In this document: positions 8,717 to 18,112 of the stretch, one piece after another
Layout of the letters: every line of letters begins with the position of its first letter
Numbering within the stretch: the stretch's first letter is position 1
Assembly: GCA_024279255.1 (NCBI GenBank)
Contig: JAJRRT010000013.1
Location: 1 to 41,138 of the forward strand
From: Deltaproteobacteria bacterium
Lineage (GTDB): Bacteria; Desulfobacterota; Desulfuromonadia; Desulfuromonadales; Geopsychrobacteraceae
Reading direction: 5' to 3'
Length of the DNA: 41,138 nucleotides
The notes under the pieces: generated by a model
The model's database searches: none
What the model was told of the DNA's origin: nothing
The model's input: the letters and a program-made list of their open reading frames with translations, nothing else
Program-made: the position numbers and the translations under genes

Positions 8717-8999
8717 TCGAATTATTGGTGGCAAAGGATACGGTCCTCTGAATGGAGTTCGGACTCCCGCAAAGGCAGAGCCTAAAAAAGAGACCTGCAA
8801 AACGTCAACCAACGACCGGGTCGACTTTTCCAGTGTTCTCCAAAATGCCAGCCAGGCACAAGAGGTTAGCTCTAGCCAGGCTTCAGCGCATACCGAAAAA
8901 TTGCAGTCGCTGAAGGGTCAGATCGCCTCGGGTCAATACCGTCCAGATCTTGAAAAGGTTGCAGAGCGGATGATGAAATTCATCATTGAGGATAGCTGA
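8709..8999 (+). CDS. flgM: Anti-sigma-28 factor FlgM
   Basis: Small protein of 96 residues that binds sigma-28 (FliA) and holds late flagellar genes off until the hook is complete, when FlgM is exported. The N-terminal half is polar and disordered-looking, typical of the family. The C-terminal sigma-binding helices are visible as RVDFSSVLQ and then AHTEKLQSLKGQIASGQYRPDLEKVAERMMKFII. The start MVDRIIGG is preceded by AAAGGAG and overlaps the upstream gene. The stop lies 1 bp before flgN. Length and position (flgM-flgN-flgK-flgL) fit well. Confidence 0.9.
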   Translation: MVDRIIGGKGYGPLNGVRTPAKAEPKKETCKTSTNDRVDFSSVLQNASQAQEVSSSQASAHTEKLQSLKGQIASGQYRPDLEKVAERMMKFIIEDS

Positions 9000-9000
9000 T

Positions 9001-9354
9001 ATGGAAAATGTTGAAATAAAAGAACAGTTTGAGCGGCTAAATCTCATTCTCAAAGAAGAGCGCCAGGCTGCAATCTCTCTGGATATGGATGCCCTACAGC
9101 AATCAACCCAGGCGAAAAAAGCTCTGCTCGCCAAGATCGAAGACTTCCCCAAAGACACCGAAGGATTAAGAGATCTTCTGCTTGAAATAGATAAAGAGAA
9201 CCGGCGCAATGCCTACCTGTTATGGACTGGCCTTGGCTGGGTGCGTGGGATGATGGACTTCTTCGGCAAGTCAACCGTACCTTCAAGTTACGGGCATTCC
9301 GGCAAAGCTCACTCTTGCCAACGAGGGGGCAACCTCCTCTCGGGGAAGATATAA
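9001..9354 (+). CDS. flgN: Flagellar export chaperone FlgN
   Basis: Cytosolic helical protein of 117 residues, expected to deliver the hook-filament junction proteins FlgK and FlgL to the export gate. The sequence is mostly amphipathic helix (EIKEQFERLNLILKEERQAA, then ALLAKIEDFPKDTEGLRDLL), as in the FlgN family, with a polar C-terminal tail. The start MENVEIKEQF has GAGGA upstream. It lies directly between flgM and flgK, as in many flagellar operons. The assignment rests on helical content, length and position more than on a sharp motif. Confidence 0.85.
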   Translation: MENVEIKEQFERLNLILKEERQAAISLDMDALQQSTQAKKALLAKIEDFPKDTEGLRDLLLEIDKENRRNAYLLWTGLGWVRGMMDFFGKSTVPSSYGHSGKAHSCQRGGNLLSGKI

Positions 9355-9355
9355 A

Positions 9356-10732
9356 ATGGGCGGGCTCAATGCGGCACTCAGTGCCGGAAAAACATCGATG
9401 CAGACCAACCAGAAGTCGATTGAAATCACCGGCCTTAATATCGTCAACGTCAACACTCCGGGATACTCTCGACAGACCCCCTACCTCTCCCCTTACCCTG
9501 CACTTAATACTGGAGATTTTTTTGTTGGCCGCGGAGTCACCGTAGAAAGCATTCTTCGTTCCCATGATGTTTTTCTGGCCGGTCAAATCAGTGATAAATC
9601 TGCCGACAAAGGCGTAGAAAGTGCGATGTCGAGCCCTCTAGCTGAGCTCGAACGAGTTCTCGGCATTGGTGAAGGTAGCCTGGCAGATAGCTTTGATCAA
9701 TTTTTTGACAGTATCCGTCAATTGAGCACAAATCCCGGTGGCGAAGTAGAACGTCAATTAGTGTTGCAACAAGGAACATTAATCAGTGATGCCTTCAGTA
9801 CTGTCATTACAGAACTTCAGTCAGCACAGAACAATATCAACGCCACCCTGACCTCCAAAGTCGACGGAATTAATCAGATAACGTCAGAAATCGCTGATTT
9901 AAATACACGAATATCGGCCATTGAACAATCCGGACAGGTCGCCAACTCAGACAGAGATCGTCGTGATTTGCTGCTTAAAAACCTGTCTCAGAGTATCGGT
10001 GCAGAAAGCTACGAAACTTCCAATGGCAACGTTTCAGTAACCCTACCCAATGGCATGCCTCTTGTTGAAGCGGACCAGATTACCGTGTTGGAAAGCTACC
10101 CTTCTGGTTCTGACGTTGCGCTGAGGCTCAAATTCGGGTCGACGGATATCAATATCGATAAAGATGCCTTGGGTGGAGAGTTCCGTGGTCTCTATGAAGT
10201 CCGAGATGTTCTGATGCCGGACCTGACCGCCAGGCTCGATCAACTGGCTTACAGTTTTGCCTCTGAAGTGAACACCCAACATCAGGTTGGCACCGGGCTC
10301 GACGGTGTTTCCGGGCGCAATTTTTTCACTCCCATAGCTACCGTTGCTGGCGCAGCCTCTTCGCTGAGTGTCAACTTAACCAGCACGGCAGAAATTGCAG
10401 CCGGTAACAGTCAGGCGCCGGGAGACAACACCAATATTATAAATATTCTGGACCTTGAGCAGGCGCAGAGCATCGGTGGCGATAACTTTGTTTCTTATTA
10501 CGGAAAAATAACCGCCACCATCGGCGTAGAGGCCGCACGCAACAAGACAACCCTGACAGGCCTTGAAGACAGTCTGGTCCAACTCGAAAACCTGCGTGAC
10601 GGGGTTGACGGGGTCTCACTCGAAGAAGAGATGATCAATCTCCTCAAGTATCAGAATGCGTTTGAAGCATCTGCCAAATTTCTCGCAACCGTAGACGAGA
10701 TGATGGAAACCCTGCTGTACCTTAAGAGGTAA
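9356..10732 (+). CDS. flgK: Flagellar hook-associated protein 1 (FlgK)
   Basis: Secreted junction protein of 458 residues joining hook and filament. The N-terminal rod/hook signature is clear: GGLNAALSAGKTSMQTNQKS followed by NIVNVNTPGYSRQ. The C-terminal D0 helix GVSLEEEMINLLKYQNAFEASAKFLATVDEMM is equally typical. A coiled-coil-like stretch (QNNINATLTSKVDGINQI) lies at ~160-190. It starts 1 bp after flgN and ends 3 bp before flgL, so the genes form one transcription unit. It is somewhat shorter than enterobacterial FlgK, consistent with a reduced central domain. Confidence 0.95.
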   Translation: MGGLNAALSAGKTSMQTNQKSIEITGLNIVNVNTPGYSRQTPYLSPYPALNTGDFFVGRGVTVESILRSHDVFLAGQISDKSADKGVESAMSSPLAELERVLGIGEGSLADSFDQFFDSIRQLSTNPGGEVERQLVLQQGTLISDAFSTVITELQSAQNNINATLTSKVDGINQITSEIADLNTRISAIEQSGQVANSDRDRRDLLLKNLSQSIGAESYETSNGNVSVTLPNGMPLVEADQITVLESYPSGSDVALRLKFGSTDINIDKDALGGEFRGLYEVRDVLMPDLTARLDQLAYSFASEVNTQHQVGTGLDGVSGRNFFTPIATVAGAASSLSVNLTSTAEIAAGNSQAPGDNTNIINILDLEQAQSIGGDNFVSYYGKITATIGVEAARNKTTLTGLEDSLVQLENLRDGVDGVSLEEEMINLLKYQNAFEASAKFLATVDEMMETLLYLKR

Positions 10733-10735
10733 GCC

Positions 10736-11656
10736 ATGAGAGCAACACAGACCACAACATATCGTAGCCTGGGCTTCTTCCTGGATCGAACCAGTACCAG
10801 AATGGCTGACTTGCAAAAGCAGATTGCCACCGGAAAACGGATGGTAAACCCATCTGATGACCCGACTGCAATCAGCCCCCTTATGGCAGCAAATACTCAG
10901 ATCAAAAATGCCGAACGTTATACAAAAACCATAAATTCAGGGCTTGATCGCATTAACAATTCAGAAGGACACATGGACACGATTAACAATGTCATGATCC
11001 GAATGCGTGAAATAGCAATCTCCGCAGGGGATAGTGGCTATACAGATGCAGACTTACACACCTTCGCCAATGAAGTGTCCCAATTACGTGAGCAGTTGAT
11101 CGATGTCGGGAATGCGCAGGTCGATGGCAAATATCTCTTTGCCGGTTTCGCTGACAAGACCAAGCCTTTCACCTGGGATGCTCTTACCAGAACCGTATCC
11201 TATGCTGGAGACCAGGGTTCAGTTCAGTACGAAATCTCTCCAGGCGAGACGATTGAGGTGAATACTACCGGAAGCGCGCTAATGCAGGGAGACCTCGACA
11301 ATGATGGTGTGACTGATCCAGGCCAGTTCGATATTTTCGCACTCATGACGACGATTGAGGATGCCTTGCTTGCCAACAACCCAACCGCCGTTGTTTCTGA
11401 GATTGACAATCTTGTCACTGCCAACGATCAAGTTTTGACACTTAGAAGTCTCAAGGGGAATACCGCCGCACGTCTCGAAAACGGACTGTTGAGTATGAGT
11501 CAGATTGAAATTGATATGCGTGAAATGAAATCTCGCTTTGAAGATGCGGACCTACTCGAAACCATCACCTCTCTGACACAGCAGGAGAGTGCCTTTGAGG
11601 CGGCCCTTAATATGACCGGTAAGATTTCCAGAATATCAATTCTTGATTTTTTGTAG
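10736..11656 (+). CDS. flgL: Flagellar hook-associated protein 3 (FlgL)
   Basis: Flagellin-like junction protein of 306 residues, second layer between FlgK and the filament. The N-terminus MRATQTTTYRSLGFFLDRTSTRMADLQ with IATGKRMVNPSDDPTAI and the C-terminus FEAALNMTGKISRISILDFL match the D0/D1 helices of the FlgL family. It follows flgK in the same operon and is closed by a strong terminator. The csrA and fliW genes that often follow flgL in related bacteria are absent here. Confidence 0.94.
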   Translation: MRATQTTTYRSLGFFLDRTSTRMADLQKQIATGKRMVNPSDDPTAISPLMAANTQIKNAERYTKTINSGLDRINNSEGHMDTINNVMIRMREIAISAGDSGYTDADLHTFANEVSQLREQLIDVGNAQVDGKYLFAGFADKTKPFTWDALTRTVSYAGDQGSVQYEISPGETIEVNTTGSALMQGDLDNDGVTDPGQFDIFALMTTIEDALLANNPTAVVSEIDNLVTANDQVLTLRSLKGNTAARLENGLLSMSQIEIDMREMKSRFEDADLLETITSLTQQESAFEAALNMTGKISRISILDFL

Positions 11657-11739
11657 CAGGACGTGCGGGTTTTACAGTTTTTAGCGATCTGGATGTGAAG
11701 CAACCTGAACGCACCTGTCTATAGTGATTAATTGTAGTG

Positions 11740-11776
11740 AAGGCTCCTTTCTTATCGTGAGAAAGGAGCCTTTTTT
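11740..11776 (+). terminator. Intrinsic terminator of the flgM-flgL operon
   Basis: A perfect 13-bp stem, AAGGCTCCTTTCT (11740-11752) with AGAAAGGAGCCTT (11760-11772), closes a 7-nt loop and is followed by an uninterrupted T tract. Confidence 0.93.
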
Positions 11777-11819
11777 ATCAGTCATCTGAACAATAGTAAA
11801 AGTCATTAATTTGACAGGG

Positions 11820-12013
11820 CCGCTTCATGGGGCTGTGGCAACAAGGCGGATTGATTGGCCAGCCCGAGATTATTGTTCCCATGAGTTTGGATCAAGAGAG
11901 AGTTGCCCGGTGGCGAGGCTATAGGCTCTATGTCTCTTGCTGGGTGCAGCAAGCCAGGGGAAGGCCCGAGGTTGGAAATAGTTGTAGGCATCAATGTTGC
12001 AAAATTGACTGTG
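11820..12013 (+). mobile_element. Possible IS110-family left-end relic
   Basis: The 404-bp gap between flgL and the island holds no full gene. From TTG at 11972 a short frame reads LEIVVGINVAKLTVDES, resembling the start of IS110 transposases (a VGIDVAK-type motif with the first catalytic Asp; here Asn replaces it), and then loses similarity. Upstream, 11820-11970 contains compact hairpins, the best being CTTGCTG-GGTG-CAGCAAG (11936-11953). IS110 elements encode a structured bridge RNA just upstream of the transposase, so this could be a left end cut off by the island. The evidence is short and partly from memory. The remainder, 11777-11819 and 12014-12060, shows nothing beyond the ribosome site of the next gene. 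Confidence 0.35.
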
Positions 12014-12060
12014 GATGAATCTTTCTCCGTCAAAATTATTTGCGGGACAGGGGAGTCGAT

Positions 12061-15000
12061 ATGGGGCGTAAGGACAGAAAGATAAACAGAAAACAGAAAG
12101 TCGCCAAGGGGGGGGGGGCGCGCGTCGATCAGGACAGGTCCTTTTCAGATGACAGATATTCTCAAGCCTTCCAATCTTTTCAGGCAGGTCGGTTTGAAGA
12201 ATCTGCAGATTTATGTCGAGGTTTACTGGATGATTTCTCTGACCACGCTGAAGGCTTGCATCTACTTGGTGCCATAGATATTCAAGGGGGAAACTACGAC
12301 AGCGCTATTGAGCATCTAACTCATGCAACCAGACTCAAGCCAGATCATTTTTATGCCTACTATAACCTTGGCAATGCGTTGGTTAAGTTGGGCCGGGTGA
12401 CCGAAGGCATTGCTTGTTATAAAAAATCTATAGCAATTAATTCGGACTTTGTTCAGGCCCTGGAAAACCTTGGCGCGGCTTTCCTTGCCAATGATGAGGT
12501 TGAAGAAGCGATAGTCTCTTATCGTCGGGCTTTAGACTTGAATCTCAATTCTTTCGTTTCCAATAAAAATCTTGGTTTTATTCTTCAAAAGAGTGGGAAT
12601 TCCGGAGATGCGATCAACTACCTTAAAAAAGCGTTGGATCTGGACCCGTCTTTCGGCGATGAACTGGGACAAGTCATTGTTCTTCTAAGGTCGTTTTGTG
12701 ATTGGGCTCAAATAGATGCTTTGGAGTCTAGCCTCGATCAACAAACTCGAGCGCATTTGAAGGCGGGGAGAAAACCGAGTGAAGAGCCATTTACCAGTCT
12801 TTTCCGGCATGCTGATGCAAGACAAAATTATGCGGTGGCAAAGGCTTGGACCGATGATGCTTATTCACAATTATCCAATACCCTGGGATTGAAGAGAGGA
12901 ACCCGGAATCGTAAAGAAAAGATAACCATCGGCTATCTTTCCGGGAATTTTAAAAATCATGCCTTGGGTTATCTATATCTGGGACTGCTTGAGCGTCATG
13001 ATCGCCATGCCGTTGAAGTCTTCAGCTACTCCTATGGCAAGGATGATGGTAGCGAGTGTCGGGGGAAAATTAAGCGTCTGAGTGATCGCTTTGTTGATCT
13101 GCAGGATTTGGATGATGCTGATGCCGCGCAGCTTATCTGTGATGACCAGGTTGATATCCTTATCGATCTTGCAGGTCATACTGAGGGAAATCGGATGGGC
13201 ATATGTGCCCTTCGTCCGGCCCCAATTCAGGTACGTTACCTTGGGTTGCCCGGCACAACGGCGACTGATTTTTTCGATTACCTGATAACTGATAAAATTG
13301 TAACTCCCCCCTCAGATGCACCTTATTACAGTGAGCGGTTTGTCTATCTGCCCGATTGTTACCAGGTGAACAACTATACCCAGATTACCGAAGGACATAA
13401 TTTGCTGCGTTCTGATCTGGGGCTTCCTGAAGACGCATTCGTTTTCTGTTCTTTTAATACGTCGTACAAGTTTGACCCGGTGATGTTCGATTGCTGGGTG
13501 AACATACTGAAACTGGTGCCAGGTTCGGTTCTTTGGCTTCGAGCAGACAATGAGATTGTGCGGGAGAATTTAATTCTTTTTGCTGAAGAGAGAGGCCTCG
13601 CTCCCAAAAGACTTATTTTTACTATGGGGGTGGCACCGGAGAATCATCTTGAGCGCATAGGATTGGCTGATTTGGCGCTGGACACCAGAATTGTTAATGG
13701 TGCAGCCACAACAAGCGATGCCCTTTGGGCTGGAGTTCCGGTTGTGACTCTACAAGGGCAGCACTTTGCCTCACGAATGTCATCAAGTATCCTGTCGGCC
13801 ATTGGGCTACCAGAGTTAATCACTCATAACATCGATGAATATGAAGCTCTTGCCGTGCGGTTGGCGACCAACCCGGGGGATTTTCAAACCCTGCGTGGAA
13901 AGCTTGTCGAAAAGCAGGAAACAGAAGCCTTGTTTGATACCTCTCGCTTTACCCGGAACCTTGAAAAGGTATTTTACCGGCTATGGAACCTCCATTTGTC
14001 GGGTGAAGCACCACGGTCAATTGAAGCTGCAGAAGTTCAGAACGAGCAGAGTTCCCTTGTTTTTACAGATCAACGACAAATCGACGAACAAATTCACAGG
14101 GCCGAGGAAAGCTTTGCGGCCGGGTTGCTCGATGTCGCTGAAAAGTCATTTCTGGAAGTTCTTGAAATTGTCCCTAAACATATAGAGGTGCTCAATAATC
14201 TAGGTGTGGTGTGTCATGCGCGGGGAAATGTTGAAAAGGCCGAAAAATATTTTCTTGCTTCTCTTGCTGAGGATAAGAATTATCTGCCAACCATGCTAAA
14301 TCTGGCAGATCTATATGAACAGCGTGGGGACTGGCTGCAGGCCGTTGATTTCCTGTCCAGGTGTGCCGATCAAGATCCTGCCCTTCTTAACCGTCTGGCT
14401 GTAGCCTTGATGGAAACAGGGCAAATAAAAGAGGCCTTGAGCATCTTGCACAAGTCGCTGGAACTTGATCCTCGGAAGACTGCGGGACAAGAGTCTGTCA
14501 TTGGCTTGAATCAGGCGTTGAAAACAGAAGAAGAAGCCATTTTAAAGACGCAGGTTGGAGGTTTCAGCCCTCAAAGTCCAGGCAAGCAGAGGTTGAGAGT
14601 TATCCATTGCCCGCTGATTATTGCCAACCATTCGCTAGTCTTGTCCAAATATCTCAAGCGCCTTGGGGTCGATTCGACCGTCATCTCCTATTTCCGCACT
14701 TGGTTGAATTATGCGGGGGATATCAATCTTGAGCTGGATGACCTGAACCAGGAACAACGACAAAAAAAAGTTCAAACATTCGTCGATGACTTTATGACTA
14801 ACGAGGCCGCAAAATACGACATTTTCCACTTCCATTTTTTTGAATCTCTGGCGTGGGGAAGTTCCTTTGGCGGCTGGCAGTCCCATGTTGATAAAGATCC
14901 CCTTTGGGATTTACAGGCACTGAAGGAGATGGGTAAAAAAATAGTTATCAGTGGTCACGGGTCAGATGTCAGGAACAATTCAAAAATCACCTACTATCAA

Positions 15001-16056
15001 CTCAAGTACCTCTACCCAGACCTTGTTCTTCCATATCCCCCTCTCAATCGTGCGGATCAATACCAGAAAATCTGGCAAGCAGCCCAGTTTGCCGACGCCA
15101 TGGTTTTTGGTGATAGCGAGATGAGGAAACATGTTCCGCAGGGGATGCTGATTCCCTACCCTATAGATCTGGAGCCTCTGGAGCCTTATCGGAATTTGTC
15201 AGGAATGAATGGTCGTCCCTCCATTCTTCATGCGCCGACCAACAACAGTTTTAAGGGAACCAGATATGTCATGCGGGTTCTGGAGCGGGTCAAGCAGCAT
15301 TATGGAGACAAACTTGAGTTACGCTTGATTCAGGGGATTCCGCATCGCGAGGCGCTGAAGCTGTATTCCGGGGATGGCCTTGCTGTTGATCAGATCAATA
15401 TGTCGTTTGGCCTTTTTGCCCTCGAAGCGATGTATCTGGGTCGCCCTGTGATCTGTTCCATGCGGATGGAGGAATTTACTGCCGAGGAACCAAAAGCCTC
15501 TGCGCCGGTTATTTCTGTTGATAATGAACAGGATTTTTATGCCAGGACTGTCGGTTTTTTTGAGGGCGACAGAGTCTTCAGCAAGGATGAAATGACCGCT
15601 TATGTCGTTGACAACCATGCCGCTGAAAAAATCGCCGCTGAATACAAAAATCTTTATCAGGCTCTTGTCGCGCAGGAGCCGATACCTCAGCTTGAAAGCC
15701 CTCAGTGGCAAGAAGAATTTTCCAGGGTGAAACAGGGCCAGTCTCCAGATTTACAGAACTATTATTCAAAAGTCAGTGATGTTTTGCTCGCCTCCCACGA
15801 TGGGGAAACCCTGGAACATGAATTCTCCATGGGGCTCGGTCTGGCGAATGATGTGGAGTTGCTGGCCAAGGTCTATGTCGCTTGGCAGGCGGCAGGACGT
15901 ACAGACCAGGCTGAACAGTTGTTTAAGAGGAATTATTCTCGGATGAATATGCAGGAATTCGATTTTCATCGGGATCGAGCTCAGGAAATATGGGCGGCAA
16001 AAACAGTGCCTTCCGATTGGGTTGAAACTTTTCAGCAGGAGCAAATAAGGCCATGA
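12061..16056 (+). CDS. TPR protein with two glycosyltransferase domains (GT41/OGT-like plus GT4-like)
   Basis: Very large cytosolic protein of 1331 residues. The ATG at 12061 is preceded by AGGGGAG; a TTG seven codons earlier is less likely. Order: basic N-terminus with a G11 DNA tract (~16-20); TPR repeats ~40-220 ([20 protein letters not shown]); an SPINDLY/O-GlcNAc-transferase-like domain ~288-643 with [14 protein letters not shown] (His motif), [11 protein letters not shown] (the Lys region) and [21 protein letters not shown]; a second TPR block ~676-813; and a GT-B/GT4-like domain ~843-1200 ([52 protein letters not shown]). OGT-like enzymes add GlcNAc to Ser/Thr; the second domain could extend the sugar. 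Position next to the flagellin genes suggests flagellin as target (inference). Confidence 0.9.
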   Translation: MGRKDRKINRKQKVAKGGGARVDQDRSFSDDRYSQAFQSFQAGRFEESADLCRGLLDDFSDHAEGLHLLGAIDIQGGNYDSAIEHLTHATRLKPDHFYAYYNLGNALVKLGRVTEGIACYKKSIAINSDFVQALENLGAAFLANDEVEEAIVSYRRALDLNLNSFVSNKNLGFILQKSGNSGDAINYLKKALDLDPSFGDELGQVIVLLRSFCDWAQIDALESSLDQQTRAHLKAGRKPSEEPFTSLFRHADARQNYAVAKAWTDDAYSQLSNTLGLKRGTRNRKEKITIGYLSGNFKNHALGYLYLGLLERHDRHAVEVFSYSYGKDDGSECRGKIKRLSDRFVDLQDLDDADAAQLICDDQVDILIDLAGHTEGNRMGICALRPAPIQVRYLGLPGTTATDFFDYLITDKIVTPPSDAPYYSERFVYLPDCYQVNNYTQITEGHNLLRSDLGLPEDAFVFCSFNTSYKFDPVMFDCWVNILKLVPGSVLWLRADNEIVRENLILFAEERGLAPKRLIFTMGVAPENHLERIGLADLALDTRIVNGAATTSDALWAGVPVVTLQGQHFASRMSSSILSAIGLPELITHNIDEYEALAVRLATNPGDFQTLRGKLVEKQETEALFDTSRFTRNLEKVFYRLWNLHLSGEAPRSIEAAEVQNEQSSLVFTDQRQIDEQIHRAEESFAAGLLDVAEKSFLEVLEIVPKHIEVLNNLGVVCHARGNVEKAEKYFLASLAEDKNYLPTMLNLADLYEQRGDWLQAVDFLSRCADQDPALLNRLAVALMETGQIKEALSILHKSLELDPRKTAGQESVIGLNQALKTEEEAILKTQVGGFSPQSPGKQRLRVIHCPLIIANHSLVLSKYLKRLGVDSTVISYFRTWLNYAGDINLELDDLNQEQRQKKVQTFVDDFMTNEAAKYDIFHFHFFESLAWGSSFGGWQSHVDKDPLWDLQALKEMGKKIVISGHGSDVRNNSKITYYQLKYLYPDLVLPYPPLNRADQYQKIWQAAQFADAMVFGDSEMRKHVPQGMLIPYPIDLEPLEPYRNLSGMNGRPSILHAPTNNSFKGTRYVMRVLERVKQHYGDKLELRLIQGIPHREALKLYSGDGLAVDQINMSFGLFALEAMYLGRPVICSMRMEEFTAEEPKASAPVISVDNEQDFYARTVGFFEGDRVFSKDEMTAYVVDNHAAEKIAAEYKNLYQALVAQEPIPQLESPQWQEEFSRVKQGQSPDLQNYYSKVSDVLLASHDGETLEHEFSMGLGLANDVELLAKVYVAWQAAGRTDQAEQLFKRNYSRMNMQEFDFHRDRAQEIWAAKTVPSDWVETFQQEQIRP
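12108..12118 (+). repeat. G11 homopolymer tract in the glycosyltransferase gene
   Basis: Eleven consecutive G bases fall within the codons AAG GGG GGG GGG GCG. With 11 G the frame is open. Removing one G leads to a TAG near 12274; adding one leads to a TGA about 15 codons later. Such tracts are classic slipped-strand phase-variation switches. Confidence 0.85.
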
Positions 16057-17012
16057 TTAAAGGGAAAAAGATTATTATCACCGGGGGGGCCGGGTTTATC
16101 GGTTCCACCCTTGTAGAAGAACTAATCGAGAATAATCAAATTATTATTTATGATGATTTTCGCCGCGATGCCCTGACGACCAAAGGGCTGACAAGCCATC
16201 CGAACATCCAGATCTATAAGGGCGATATTCTTGATCTGTCGTCATTGAAGGAAGCGATGCAGGGTGGCCAGCTGGTCATCCACTGTGCGGCTATTGCCGG
16301 CATCGATACGGTGGCAAAAAAACCGACAGAAACCATGCGGGTGAACATGATCGGCACAGCCAATGTCCTCGAAGTGGCAAAAGATCTTCCCGGTCTGGAG
16401 AGACTGGTCGATTTTTCCACCAGCGAAGTCTTTGGTCAGTCGGCTTTTCGTGCCGAAGAATCCCATGATACCAATGTTGGTGCGGTCGGTGAAGCGCGCT
16501 GGACCTATGCCATCAGTAAGCTGGCTGGTGAGCATCTGACCAAGGCCTATCATCAGGAGTTCGACCTGCCGACGGTCACTGTCAGGCCCTTTAATATTTA
16601 TGGGCCGGGTCAGATTGGCGAAGGGGCTATGAGAATTTTTATCGAGCGGGCTTTGCGGAACGAGGATATCCAGATTCATGGTGACGGCAACCAGATTCGT
16701 GCCTGGTGTTATGTGGATGATTTCATCAACGGTTTGCTCCAAGCAATGACCCAGCCGCGGGCGATCGGAGAATCATTTAATATCGGTAATGCCCGGGCTG
16801 TGGTCACCATCTATGGTTTGGCGCAGACGGTTGTACGGGTACTGGAATCAGGCTCTACGATCTCTTTTATGGATAAAAACTATGCGGATGTAGAGTTGAG
16901 AGTTCCAAGTGTGACAAAGGCTAAGGAGCTGATTGATTTTCAAGCCAAGGTCGACCTGGAAGAAGGAATCCGGCGTACCGCCGCCTGGTATCAGGAGACT
17001 CGCGATTCATGA
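16053..17012 (+). CDS. NAD-dependent nucleotide-sugar epimerase/dehydratase or decarboxylase (extended SDR)
   Basis: Cytosolic extended short-chain dehydrogenase of 319 residues. The NAD motif GGAGFIGS is at 11-18, the active-site TSE triad at T123-S124-E125 (FSTSEVFGQ) and Y152/K156 in [12 protein letters not shown]. The region [15 protein letters not shown] and the C-terminal [15 protein letters not shown] (R283) recall the ArnA decarboxylase/UXS branch, but many 4-epimerases and 4,6-dehydratases share this scaffold, so the substrate is open. The start ATG overlaps the stop of the giant glycosyltransferase by 4 bp (ATGA), giving translational coupling. It contains G7 over the glycine motif. 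It probably makes the keto-sugar used by the next enzyme. Confidence 0.85.
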   Translation: MIKGKKIIITGGAGFIGSTLVEELIENNQIIIYDDFRRDALTTKGLTSHPNIQIYKGDILDLSSLKEAMQGGQLVIHCAAIAGIDTVAKKPTETMRVNMIGTANVLEVAKDLPGLERLVDFSTSEVFGQSAFRAEESHDTNVGAVGEARWTYAISKLAGEHLTKAYHQEFDLPTVTVRPFNIYGPGQIGEGAMRIFIERALRNEDIQIHGDGNQIRAWCYVDDFINGLLQAMTQPRAIGESFNIGNARAVVTIYGLAQTVVRVLESGSTISFMDKNYADVELRVPSVTKAKELIDFQAKVDLEEGIRRTAAWYQETRDS

Positions 17013-18112
17013 TCAAACTGGCCTCACCAGATATCCGCCAGCAGGATCTCGAGCGTATGCTCGAGGTCTTGAACTCCGGCCAACTGGTACAGGGGGCTAA
17101 TGTTGCAAGGTTTGAGCGGGAGTTGGCTGAGTTCTCAGGCATTGAACATGCGACCGTAGTCTCTTCCGGCACGGCCGCGCTGCATTCGGTCTTAAGCTCT
17201 CTGGGGATAGGGCCGGGGGATCATGTCATCGTCCCGGCGTTCACTTTCCCGGCTACGGTCAATGTGGTGGAGCAGCTGGGCGCTGATGTCCTGCTCTGCG
17301 ATGTCGATCCAAAATCCTACGTTGTGACTCCGCACGCTCTGGAAAAAGTTATTGTCGCTCACCCTGACAAGTCGGTGAAGGCAATTATTGTCGTGCATGA
17401 ATTCGGGTATCCGGCAGCAATTGAGCAGATTGCCAGGATTACCGGAAAATATCGATTACACCTGATCGAAGATGCTGCATGTGCTCTGGGTACAATTGCC
17501 GACGGACAACATGTTGGTTATTTCAGTGATGCGGCATGCTTCTCTTTTCATCCGCGCAAGGCGATAACCACTGGAGAGGGTGGCGCGGTTATAACTCAGC
17601 GGCAGGAGTTGGCGGACAAGATCAGAAATTTCCGCAGTCATGGTATGCAGCCACAAGTGGATGGAGTTGAATTTGTGGCGGCTGGTCTGAATTATCGCAT
17701 GACCGATTTTCAGGCCGCGTTGGCTATCGGCCAATTGGAGCGATTTTCTCAGGAGATCGAAAAAAGGCATGTCCTTGCAGAGGCCTATATCCAGCTTCTG
17801 GCTGATGATGAACGGATCCACTTGCCCGAAATTCACCCGGGTCATTCGTGGCAAAGTTTTATGCTGGTTCTCCCCGCAGAAATTAATCGACAGAGAATCA
17901 TTGGGCAGTTAGCTGAGTCTGGTATTGAAGCCAACCTTGGCGCCCAGGCCATCAACTTGCTTAGTTATATTAAGGGAAAATACCGAACCGACGAAAACAC
18001 ATGCCCCGTCGCGACAAATTTGTTTGCTCAGGGGTTGGTGCTCCCCCTCTATGGCAAACTCAAACGGGAAGATGTGAAATTTGTCGCACGAACCCTGAAA
18101 AGGGTCCTATGA
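17009..18112 (+). CDS. DegT/DnrJ/EryC1 (ArnB-type) sugar aminotransferase
   Basis: PLP-dependent aminotransferase of 367 residues that converts a keto nucleotide-sugar to an amino-sugar. The PLP lysine is K184 in [15 protein letters not shown]; the cofactor-binding SSGTAALH (52-59) and the EDAAC strand (154-158) are typical. Its start overlaps the epimerase stop (ATGA), as does its own stop with the next gene, so the five-gene head of the island is tightly coupled. With the preceding SDR it would form a keto/amino pair as in the ArnA-ArnB or FlmA-FlmB logic. The sugar position (C3, C4 or C5) cannot be told from sequence. Confidence 0.9.
   Translation: MIKLASPDIRQQDLERMLEVLNSGQLVQGANVARFERELAEFSGIEHATVVSSGTAALHSVLSSLGIGPGDHVIVPAFTFPATVNVVEQLGADVLLCDVDPKSYVVTPHALEKVIVAHPDKSVKAIIVVHEFGYPAAIEQIARITGKYRLHLIEDAACALGTIADGQHVGYFSDAACFSFHPRKAITTGEGGAVITQRQELADKIRNFRSHGMQPQVDGVEFVAAGLNYRMTDFQAALAIGQLERFSQEIEKRHVLAEAYIQLLADDERIHLPEIHPGHSWQSFMLVLPAEINRQRIIGQLAESGIEANLGAQAINLLSYIKGKYRTDENTCPVATNLFAQGLVLPLYGKLKREDVKFVARTLKRVL

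Noticed and set aside
11806-12033. 75-residue minus-strand frame between flgL and the island
   Set aside because: No ribosome site or family resemblance; it is antisense to the possible IS110 relic.
16083-16089. G7 tract in the epimerase gene as a phase-variation switch
   Set aside because: Seven G encode the conserved Gly-Gly motif and are too short to be convincing without length variants.
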